Program-made: the position numbers and the translations under genes
From: JAHRVQ01 sp046290215
GTDB lineage: Bacteria > Pseudomonadota > Gammaproteobacteria > Pseudomonadales > Azotimanducaceae
Direction: 5' to 3'
Assembly (NCBI GenBank): GCA_046290215.1
Contig: JBKAGC010000232.1
Span: 1-5,770, forward strand
Length of the DNA stretch: 5,770 bases
Shown here: positions 1 to 5,173 of the stretch, piece after piece
Position numbering within the stretch: the stretch's first letter is position 1
How the letters are laid out: every line of letters starts with the position of its first letter
Notes under the pieces: generated by a model
What the model was told of the DNA's origin: nothing
The model's input: the letters and a program-made list of their open reading frames with translations, nothing else
Databases searched by the model: none

Positions 1-105
1 TGCACCATACACACACAGTTTAGGGTCCGACTCTACTGAACAGTAGCCGCCGTCACGCAGTTCACCAACCCGAATGGTCTGGGCGCTGAATACTTTTCTT
101 GCCAA
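1..105 (-). CDS. Unidentified open frame downstream of cysM, 5' part only (runs off left edge)
   Basis: The only minus-strand frame that stays open from the end of cysM to the window edge could start at a TTG at position 105, 32 bases after the cysM stop. It gives 35 residues beginning (M)ARKVFSAQTIRV and ending in LCVYGA at the edge. A GGAAA lies about 5 bases ahead of the TTG as a weak ribosome site. I do not recognise the family. In Pseudomonas, cysM is followed by the 23S rRNA methyltransferase gene rlmD, and the last residues loosely recall the start of that protein's iron-sulfur cysteine cluster. The N-terminal TRAM domain expected before that cluster is not visible, so I do not assign it. 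The start codon and even the reality of the gene are uncertain, because so little of it is seen. Confidence 0.3.
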   Translation of the reverse strand, partial: MARKVFSAQTIRVGELRDGGYCSVESDPKLCVYGA

Positions 106-137
106 GGGTGTTTCCGATTCAATTGAAGCGGCGTAGT

Positions 138-1028
138 TTACGGGTTAAAGACGCCCGTCGAAAGGTAACGATCACCTCGATCGCACACAATTGCCACAAT
201 TGTCGCGTTTTCCACCTGCTCACTGAGCAAAAGCGCCCCTGCCACCGAGCCACCAGAGGAAACGCCGGCAAATATGCCTTCTTCCCGGGCCAGGCGGCGC
301 ATGGTCTGCTCTGCAGTTTGCTGGTCCATATCGATAATTCGATGCACCTGATCCTTATTGTAGATTTTTGGCAAATAGGCTTCCGGCCAACGGCGTATTC
401 CCGGGATTGCAGAACCTTCTAAAGGTTGTAAGCCAATAATTTCCACATCCGGCTTGGCTTCGGCGAAATAACGAGACACGCCCATAATGGTGCCCGTGGT
501 ACCCATAGAACTGACAAAGTGGGTAATCTCCCCGCCAGTTTGTCGCATCAGCTCCGGTCCAGTGGTTTTATAGTGCGCTAGTGGATTATCCGGGTTAGCA
601 AACTGGTCAAGCACGATACCCTTGCCGTCACGCTGCATTTGTTCAGCAAGATCTCTGGCACCTTCCATGCCCTCTTCCTGTGTAACACTGACGAGCTCAG
701 CACCATAAGCCGACATGGCGAGCTTGCGCTCTTCACTCATATGGGCCGGCATAATCAACACCATGTGGTAACCACGAATGGCAGCAGCCATCGCTAAAGC
801 AATACCGGTGTTACCACTGGTTGCCTCGATGAGTGTGTCGCCAGGCTTTATATCGCCGCGCCGTTCTGCTTCAGCAATCATACTCATAGCCGGACGGTCT
901 TTGACCGAACCTGCCGGGTTATTGCCTTCCAGTTTGACTAAAATGGTGTTGCTGGTATTACCCGGAAGACGTTGCAAACGCACGAGAGGGGTTTCACCAA
1001 TGGTGGATTCTATCGTCGGATATTCCAT
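138..1028 (-). CDS. cysM: Cysteine synthase B (O-acetylserine sulfhydrylase B, PLP-dependent)
   Basis: This cytoplasmic fold-type II PLP enzyme makes L-cysteine from O-acetylserine and sulfide; the CysM isozyme can also use thiosulfate. Seen in the 296-residue protein: NNPAGSVKDR with the PLP-binding lysine at residue 43, the substrate-binding TSGNT loop at 70-74, and the cofactor phosphate-binding SSMGTTGT at 173-180. GLQPLEGSAIPGIRRWP and CDRGDRYLSTGVF near the C-terminus match CysM rather than CysK. The protein is slightly shorter than E. coli CysM (303 residues) because the tail after STGVF is only two residues. I chose the ATG at 1028 because MEYPTIESTIGETPLV aligns with the usual N-terminus. 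An in-frame GTG at 1055 would add nine residues without family support. Neither start has a good Shine-Dalgarno. The gene diverges from the receiver-Hpt gene. Only the family assignment, not thiosulfate use, can be read from sequence. Confidence 0.96.
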   Translation of the reverse strand: MEYPTIESTIGETPLVRLQRLPGNTSNTILVKLEGNNPAGSVKDRPAMSMIAEAERRGDIKPGDTLIEATSGNTGIALAMAAAIRGYHMVLIMPAHMSEERKLAMSAYGAELVSVTQEEGMEGARDLAEQMQRDGKGIVLDQFANPDNPLAHYKTTGPELMRQTGGEITHFVSSMGTTGTIMGVSRYFAEAKPDVEIIGLQPLEGSAIPGIRRWPEAYLPKIYNKDQVHRIIDMDQQTAEQTMRRLAREEGIFAGVSSGGSVAGALLLSEQVENATIVAIVCDRGDRYLSTGVFNP

Positions 1029-1132
1029 AAAAGGTCGGTCTATTTGCGAACGCACATGATATGAGATGCAGCGAATTTCAGATAATATCAGGTTCGTCTA
1101 ATCAAATTCATTTGAGGCATATAGTTAACCCA
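1029..1132. promoter_or_regulatory. Divergent intergenic region between cysM and the receiver-Hpt gene
   Basis: This 104-base, AT-rich spacer must hold the promoters of both divergent genes unless one reads in from elsewhere. On the plus strand TATAGT (1120-1125) is a 5/6 match to a -10 box, and GATAAT (1081-1086) is another. On the minus strand ATGATA at 1055-1060 reads TATCAT, also 5/6. None has a convincing -35 box at 16-18 bases. The clearest structure is the 14-bp palindrome at 1102-1115, listed separately. A looser inverted pair, TGATAT (1057-1062) and ATATCA (1085-1090), flanks the middle. Promoter positions are inference; the dyads are seen directly. Confidence 0.4.
1102..1115. promoter_or_regulatory. 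Perfect 14-bp palindrome, candidate operator
   Basis: TCAAAT-TC-ATTTGA is a perfect inverted repeat with 6-bp arms and a 2-base centre. It ends 17 bases before the preferred ATG of the receiver-Hpt gene and just upstream of the TATAGT -10-like box. A symmetric site of this size and position suits a dimeric repressor or activator acting on either divergent gene. No known regulator consensus is claimed, and in AT-rich DNA a palindrome of this length can arise by chance. Confidence 0.35.
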
Positions 1133-1912
1133 ATGGGCACATCTGGCACGGCTACTTACCGCATCCTCGCCGTGGATGATAATGATTTAAACCTTGGTTT
1201 GTTCCGGCTGTTCTTACGCCAATTGGGTCATAACGTGACCGCAATGAACGATCCATTTGATGCCATCGAAATTGCTAGTCGTGAAGCCTTTGACATCATT
1301 TTCACCGACATCCAAATGCCTGGCCTATCAGGCATCGAAGCATCGGAAGAATTTCGCCGCCGCGGTTTCACTGGGCCCATCATTGCCATCACAGCGCATC
1401 TTTCCGCTGCGGAAGAAACCAACATTTTGAACTCAGCAATTAACGGCGTATTGATTAAGCCAGTGACAAAACAAGATCTAACCCGCGTACTGGCAAACTT
1501 TGTTACGGCGGAAACAGCAGCAGGTGTTCGCAGTCCTACCGCCACCTATGACACAGGGCAGTCGAAAGTCTCCGCGCCTGCTCGCGTGGCCACCTACGAT
1601 CTAGACGTGGCCCTGACTCGAGCGAATGGCTCTGGTGAACTCGCCACAGAAACCCTTGCGCTGCTCCTTGAAAGCGTAGCCGAACTCAAACAAGCCATCC
1701 ATGCACCAGGTGATCGTGAAAGTGTTGCCCAGGCGCTCCACAAATTCGCCGGCGGCGTGCGTTTTTCCGGCGCCACCGCGCTGGAGGCAGAACTAGAACA
1801 GGTCCGTGAGCAGCAATCGGAGTTGTTTGATGTCACTTCCTTGATGACAAAAATCGCCGAGTTGGAAGCCTGGCAAAAAGCTAATCCAGCGCCGTTTGCC
1901 CCATCAGACTAG
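1133..1912 (+). CDS. Orphan receiver-Hpt phosphorelay protein (BarA/GacS tail-like, no kinase core)
   Basis: This 259-residue protein has an N-terminal CheY-like receiver domain (about 9-124), a Pro/Ala/Thr-rich linker (about 125-153) and a C-terminal Hpt domain (about 154-245). Receiver residues seen: acidic pair D15-D16, phospho-acceptor D59 in FTDIQMPG, switch T87 and K109 in IKPV. The Hpt histidine is H203 in ALHKFAGGVRFSG, the same layout as the GacS/BarA Hpt motif with its conserved glycine four residues on. There is no signal peptide, membrane segment, HAMP, HisKA or ATPase domain, so it cannot autophosphorylate and is probably a cytosolic intermediate passing phosphate Asp to His between partners encoded elsewhere. 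The ATG at 1133 is chosen because it directly precedes the receiver domain; an ATG at 1061 adds 24 low-complexity residues. GAGG at 1114-1117 is rather far (15 bases) to be a good ribosome site. The partner kinase and regulator are unknown. It converges on acpS. Confidence 0.85.
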   Translation: MGTSGTATYRILAVDDNDLNLGLFRLFLRQLGHNVTAMNDPFDAIEIASREAFDIIFTDIQMPGLSGIEASEEFRRRGFTGPIIAITAHLSAAEETNILNSAINGVLIKPVTKQDLTRVLANFVTAETAAGVRSPTATYDTGQSKVSAPARVATYDLDVALTRANGSGELATETLALLLESVAELKQAIHAPGDRESVAQALHKFAGGVRFSGATALEAELEQVREQQSELFDVTSLMTKIAELEAWQKANPAPFAPSD

Positions 1913-1937
1913 CTTGCTCGGACTGCTCAGGGGCAAG
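1913..1937. terminator. Weak hairpin between convergent genes, possible terminator
   Basis: CTTGCTC (1913-1919) can pair with GGGCAAG (1931-1937) as a 7-bp stem with one G-U pair and an 11-base loop. It starts directly after the stop of the receiver-Hpt gene, in the 49-base gap before the acpS stop. No T-run follows on either strand, so it is not a standard Rho-independent terminator. It may only block exonucleases or do nothing. Confidence 0.25.
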
Positions 1938-1961
1938 GTGCGCTATCTATTTCAGAGCGGT

Positions 1962-2345
1962 CTAAGCGTCCTTTTCCGCCACCACGAAGGCCAGCGCAAA
2001 CTGGCGTTCATCGGTAATGCTCAAGTGCCAGTGTTTAATACCTAGCTGCACGGCACGTTTCTGTGCAGCGGCGCTTAGCTTAACGCCAGGCTTACCAGCA
2101 GCATCGTGCACCACAGCGATATTGCTAAAGTGAACACCCGCTCGCATGCCTGTGCCCAGCGCCTTTGCGACGGCTTCTTTGGCGGCAAACCGTTTGGCGA
2201 GAAAACTCACGGGGAATTTAGCCGCAGCAAACTGCGGCAATTCTTCGTTGGCGAGAATTTTTTGCGCAAAACGCTCACCAAACTTGTCCAGGCTTTGCTG
2301 AATTCTGCGCACCTCAACCAGATCTGTACCGATACCAATGATCAT
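1962..2345 (-). CDS. acpS: Holo-[acyl-carrier-protein] synthase
   Basis: AcpS transfers the 4'-phosphopantetheine arm of coenzyme A to a serine of apo-acyl carrier protein, which switches on fatty acid synthesis in the cytoplasm. The 127-residue length is normal for the family. Seen: MIIGIGTDLVEV at the N-terminus with the metal-binding D8, and RFAAKEAVAKALGTG at 52-66 with metal-binding E57 and the CoA-contacting lysines nearby. LSITDERQFALAFVVAE closes the fold as in E. coli AcpS. The ATG overlaps the recO stop as ATGA. A GGAG (2355-2358 on the complementary strand) sits 9 bases before it, inside the recO end, so coupled translation is likely. It is the last gene of the minus-strand run. 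pdxJ, its usual upstream neighbour, is missing here. Confidence 0.97.
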   Translation of the reverse strand: MIIGIGTDLVEVRRIQQSLDKFGERFAQKILANEELPQFAAAKFPVSFLAKRFAAKEAVAKALGTGMRAGVHFSNIAVVHDAAGKPGVKLSAAAQKRAVQLGIKHWHLSITDERQFALAFVVAEKDA

Positions 2346-3052
2346 TGCTGGCGGCTCCGATTCAGCTGTTTAAAAAGTTCACGACTTTGCAATGGCCGGT
2401 CACCTAATAACCGGTTAATAGCGCTGCGTGTGATACGCCGCGCGGTGCGTTCAACTTCCGGGTTATACTCGCCATCGGCAATGGCCAACAAATGCGCGCC
2501 TGGAAAACTAGAATTGGTCGCCGCAGCAATGGGATGGAAGCCCTCATCGGCAACAAAGCGATAGTGTTGCTCCGGTTCTACCATGTCGCCACTACCCGCT
2601 GTAAAAGCAAACGATATGCCGTAGCCTAACTCTTCTAACAACTTTAATTCAAAGTCCCGTAACACCCCTTGATAGTCTTCCAGGGCGGCAAGATTGATCA
2701 GAAGCCGTTGATAGACCTGAAACAAGCTACGGGTCGGTTCATATTTGCCTAGCAAACGAATCAACAACTCATTGGCATACATACCGAGTAGCAAACGATC
2801 TCCAGTTAGGTGCTGCATACTACCCGCATCAATTTTTGTGATGGTTTTTAACTCGCCCTTACCCATGTAGGAAACCAGGATCGGCGTAAACGGTTGTACC
2901 GTGGCTGATTGTTTCTTGCCCCGTGCCCCGCGCTGCACTCCCGCAACTCTGCCATCAATTTCTGTAAACAGTTCTAGTATCAGGCTAGTGTCGCGATACT
3001 TTCTGGAATGCAGTATGTAAGCTGGCACCAGTTCCTGGTTAGATGTCGTCAT
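2342..3052 (-). CDS. recO: DNA repair protein RecO
   Basis: RecO works with RecR, and with RecF in the RecFOR pathway, to load RecA onto SSB-coated single-stranded DNA during gap repair; it also anneals complementary strands. The 236-residue protein begins with the family's OB-fold (about 1-80), visible as AYILHSRKYRDTSLILELFT, GRVAGVQRGARGKK and the QPFTPILVSYMGKGELKTI stretch. A helical domain with LLGMYANELLIRLL and ALEDYQGVLRDFELKLLEELGYG follows. There are no cysteines, so the four-cysteine zinc site of some RecO proteins is absent, as in E. coli. Length fits E. coli RecO (242). The ATG at 3052 is preferred; a TTG at 3058 would add two residues. Neither has a clear Shine-Dalgarno. The start overlaps the end of era by 14 bases, which suggests that ribosomes finishing era start recO. 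Confidence 0.95.
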   Translation of the reverse strand: MTTSNQELVPAYILHSRKYRDTSLILELFTEIDGRVAGVQRGARGKKQSATVQPFTPILVSYMGKGELKTITKIDAGSMQHLTGDRLLLGMYANELLIRLLGKYEPTRSLFQVYQRLLINLAALEDYQGVLRDFELKLLEELGYGISFAFTAGSGDMVEPEQHYRFVADEGFHPIAAATNSSFPGAHLLAIADGEYNPEVERTARRITRSAINRLLGDRPLQSRELFKQLNRSRQQ

Positions 3053-3932
3053 AGCCAAGGCTTTTTAAAGCACGGTCGTCATCCGACCAGTTCGACTTCA
3101 CCTTAACCCAGGTGTTAAGCATGACCTTGCGTTCCAGGAGCTTCTCTATGTCGGCACGGGCATCAGCGCCAATGCGTTTGAGTTTTTCACCCTTCTTACC
3201 GATCAAGATTGCCTTTTGGCCGTCACGCTCCACAAATACCACGGCATTGATGTGGATGGATTTACCGGAGTCTTGAAAAGACTCAATTTCAATGGTCGAG
3301 GAGTAAGGCACTTCTTCGCCAAGCTGGCGCATTATCTTTTCCCGGAGGATTTCTGCCACCAGAAAGCGCGTACTCCGATCGGTGATCTGATCTTCAGCAA
3401 ATAACGCCGGGCCTTTTGGCAAGCGCTCGGCAATGAGTTTCTCAAGAGTCTCTACGTTATCGCCATCTTCAGCGGACAGCGGCACTAACGCTGCCTCGGG
3501 GAAACGTTGCTGTAGTTTATCGAGGTATGGCAACAAACTGGCTTTATCTTTTATCAAATCCACCTTATTGATCACCACAATCAAGTTATCCCGGTGGCGT
3601 GCCACCAGATCCGCCACCAACTGATCGTCTGCTTGCCAATCGGTGCGGTCTAACACAAACACCGCTACATCCACATCACGAACCACGGTTTTTGCAGAGC
3701 GATTCATATAGCGGTTGATCGCCCGCGGTTCATTGCCATGAACACCAGGGGTATCCACGTACAAGAATTGACAGTTATCTGTGGTCTTAATACCTAACAG
3801 TTGATGTCGGGTGGTTTGCGGCTTCTTTGAAGTGATGCTGATTTTCTGGCCAAGAATGTGATTTAAGAGTGTGGATTTACCCACATTAGGGCGGCCAACA
3901 ATGGCAACGTAGCCACAACGAAAATCACTCAT
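3039..3932 (-). CDS. era: GTPase Era
   Basis: Era is an essential GTPase that binds the 3' end of 16S rRNA and helps mature and assemble the 30S subunit, near the inner membrane. The 297 residues (E. coli 301) show the GTPase domain: GRPNVGKS at 13-20 (P-loop), TT at 40-41 in switch I, DTPG at 60-63, NKVD at 122-125 and a SAEDGDN loop for G5. A C-terminal KH RNA-binding domain follows, with its GKKG loop at 245-248, and the protein ends in NTWVKVKSNWSDD, typical of Era. The ATG overlaps the rnc stop as ATGA. A GGAG (3941-3944 on the complementary strand) lies 8 bases upstream. Having rnc and era adjacent is a long-conserved arrangement linking rRNA processing with 30S assembly. Confidence 0.99.
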   Translation of the reverse strand: MSDFRCGYVAIVGRPNVGKSTLLNHILGQKISITSKKPQTTRHQLLGIKTTDNCQFLYVDTPGVHGNEPRAINRYMNRSAKTVVRDVDVAVFVLDRTDWQADDQLVADLVARHRDNLIVVINKVDLIKDKASLLPYLDKLQQRFPEAALVPLSAEDGDNVETLEKLIAERLPKGPALFAEDQITDRSTRFLVAEILREKIMRQLGEEVPYSSTIEIESFQDSGKSIHINAVVFVERDGQKAILIGKKGEKLKRIGADARADIEKLLERKVMLNTWVKVKSNWSDDDRALKSLGYDDI

Positions 3933-4621
3933 GAGCGTTGCTCCACGTTTGCCAATAGATCTAATGCAAGCGCAGCTGCTTGCTGTTCAGCGGCACGCCG
4001 GCTTGAACCGCTGCCGGAAATCTTGCCCTCTAACATGGGTAAGTCGAGTTCGATGGTGAATTCCTGCTCATGAGATTCGCCTTCCACGTCCAACACTTCA
4101 TAGTTAGGTAGCGCCGCCCCTTGGCCTTGCAAATACTCCTGCAGTCGGGACTTGGCATCTTTCCTGGCCTGATCCAACGACAGGTTAGAAATGCGATCGC
4201 CATACCAGGCGCATACTCGCGCCCGTGTGGGCTCAAACCCCACTTCTATATAGATGGCTGCGACGATGGCTTCAACGGCATCAGACAGAATCGAGTCACG
4301 GTTAAAACCACCACTCTTTAACTCACCTGTACCCATAATCAAATGGTCACTGAGCTGTAATTCTCGAGCGATTTCAGCAAGGGTCTTTTGTTTGACCAAT
4401 AGCGCTCGCAAACGGCTCAGTTGGCCTTCTGCAGCATCAGGAAACTGTTGGAATAACTGCTCGGCAACAATGAAATTTAGAATACCGTCACCCAGAAACT
4501 CGAGACGCTCGTTATTGTTTGCCGAGAAACTACGATGGGTAAGCGCCTGCTCTAAGCGGCTTCGGTCCTGGAATTCATAGCCGAGCTGGCGCTCGAGCCT
4601 CGCGATGCTGGAGGAACTCAA
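3929..4621 (-). CDS. rnc: Ribonuclease III (TTG start)
   Basis: RNase III cuts double-stranded RNA, releases the 16S and 23S precursors from the rRNA transcript and controls several mRNAs, often its own. The 230 residues (E. coli 226) show the endonuclease domain with signature NERLEFLGD at 37-45 (catalytic E41 and D45) and D114 and E117 in SILSDAVEAI. A C-terminal double-stranded-RNA-binding domain covers about 155-225 and contains RLQEYLQG and GSGSSRRAAEQQAAALAL. All four metal-binding acidic residues are present. The start is a TTG that overlaps the stop of the DUF4845 gene as TTGA. It matches the E. coli N-terminus by length and no better in-frame start exists. AAGGAAG, 10 bases upstream, is the likely ribosome site. 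The weak start and overlap suggest low, coupled expression. Confidence 0.98.
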   Translation of the reverse strand: MSSSSIARLERQLGYEFQDRSRLEQALTHRSFSANNNERLEFLGDGILNFIVAEQLFQQFPDAAEGQLSRLRALLVKQKTLAEIARELQLSDHLIMGTGELKSGGFNRDSILSDAVEAIVAAIYIEVGFEPTRARVCAWYGDRISNLSLDQARKDAKSRLQEYLQGQGAALPNYEVLDVEGESHEQEFTIELDLPMLEGKISGSGSSRRAAEQQAAALALDLLANVEQRS

Positions 4622-5028
4622 CGCAGGCTGACTTCCTTGTTGAAGGAAGCGATCAAGTCAATATTGCCTACAACCGGGACGCGGGCCTCGTAATCCAACA
4701 CCAACGTGGAACCATCTTTTGTTCGCACCACTTCCATATTTTCTTCGACTTTAAAATCGCGAATGTTGTTCAGCTTCAAGCGATTGGTGAGAATCTTAAA
4801 AATTTCACCTTTGGATTTCATGGCGACATCTGGCTCTTCACTGAGCTTATCCATCAAACCGGAAATCGTGTTGTTATTCATGTAAATCGGCACCAGTTTG
4901 GTACCCACAGACAGGAGTCCGCCGAGCAGCAAAATAATTACCAGCCAACCGGCAAAGCCAACACCGCGTTGACCATAGGGAAACCTGGTTCTCAAAGAGC
5001 GAGGGGATTTATAAGTGTGGGCGCGCAT
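4618..5028 (-). CDS. DUF4845 single-pass membrane protein between lepB and rnc
   Basis: The function is unknown. Proteins of the DUF4845 family are commonly encoded between lepB and rnc in Pseudomonas and relatives, and this 136-residue protein fits in place and sequence: a QRGVGFAGWL entry into one membrane segment (about 24-43), then a soluble region with IRDFKVEENMEV, TLVLDYEARVPVVGNIDL and a FNKEVSLR end. Seven basic residues precede the membrane segment (R2, H4, K7, R10, R13, R15, R21), so by the positive-inside rule most of the protein should face the periplasm. The N-terminal basic stretch of about 20 residues looks longer than usual. The ATG has the best ribosome site of the window, AAGGAG six bases ahead, which supports this start despite the extension. 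It is the first gene of the tightly joined rnc-acpS run. Confidence 0.88.
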   Translation of the reverse strand: MRAHTYKSPRSLRTRFPYGQRGVGFAGWLVIILLLGGLLSVGTKLVPIYMNNNTISGLMDKLSEEPDVAMKSKGEIFKILTNRLKLNNIRDFKVEENMEVVRTKDGSTLVLDYEARVPVVGNIDLIASFNKEVSLR

Positions 5029-5049
5029 TAAGTACTCCTTAGCTACTTA
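5029..5049 (-). promoter_or_regulatory. Hairpin with the DUF4845 Shine-Dalgarno in its loop
   Basis: Read on the minus strand, TAAGTA (5049-5044) and TACTTA (5034-5029) form a perfect 6-bp stem. The 9-base loop GCTAAGGAG carries the Shine-Dalgarno AAGGAG, and the stem ends directly at the ATG. The stem is all A-T but for one G-C pair, so it is weak alone. It is the entry point of a run in which the later genes start by overlap. The structure is seen in the sequence; a regulatory role is inference. Confidence 0.4.
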
Positions 5050-5128
5050 CCTTCCGGCCTATCTTAGGCATGGTGTGCCTTATTACAAACCCTGGCTAGC
5101 AACCACGCGTCTAAACCTAAGCAAGTAG
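5043..5128 (-). promoter_or_regulatory. Leader with mutually exclusive pairings ahead of the rnc operon
   Basis: On the minus strand, CTACTT (5128-5123) can pair with AAGTAG (5048-5043), and CTTAGG (5121-5116) with CCTAAG (5068-5063). The first would open the hairpin that holds the DUF4845 ribosome site; the second competes with a local hairpin formed by AGGCA (5080-5076) and TGCCT (5070-5066), loop CACCA. This gives two alternative folds of the leader. A TGTAAT (5087-5082) resembles a -10 box but lacks a -35 box. RNase III is known to cleave its own leader in E. coli, which makes a structured leader here plausible but unproven. No known riboswitch class is recognised. Confidence 0.3.
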
Positions 5129-5167
5129 ACGAACTATCCAGACAAACTATTCAGACGAATTACTCAG
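5129..5167. repeat. Three imperfect 13-base tandem repeats after lepB
   Basis: Plus-strand units are ACGAACTATCCAG (5129-5141), ACAAACTATTCAG (5142-5154) and ACGAATTACTCAG (5155-5167), consensus ACRAAYTAYYCAG. They begin 7 bases beyond the lepB stop on its downstream side. The array is non-coding and shows no hairpin of its own. It could be replication slippage or a phased protein-binding site; spacing of 13 bases is not a whole helical turn. Confidence 0.75.
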
Positions 5168-5173
5168 AATAAG

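Noticed and set aside
1029..1055. GTG start giving cysM nine more residues
   Set aside because: The ATG at 1028 aligns with the usual CysM N-terminus and the extra residues have no family support.
1061..1132. Upstream ATG extension of the receiver-Hpt protein
   Set aside because: The 24 added residues match nothing in receiver domains, there is no ribosome site, and they would cover the palindrome and promoter-like boxes.
2106..2564. 152-codon plus-strand open frame spanning the recO/acpS junction
   Set aside because: It is antisense to two clear conserved genes, has odd composition and resembles no known family.
5066..5080. AGGCA/TGCCT hairpin as a terminator after lepB
   Set aside because: The stem is only 5 bp and no T-run follows on the minus strand; it is treated as part of the leader instead.
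5082..5087. TGTAAT as a -10 box for the rnc operon
   Set aside because: It matches five of six bases, but no acceptable -35 hexamer lies 16-19 bases upstream, so I do not call a promoter.
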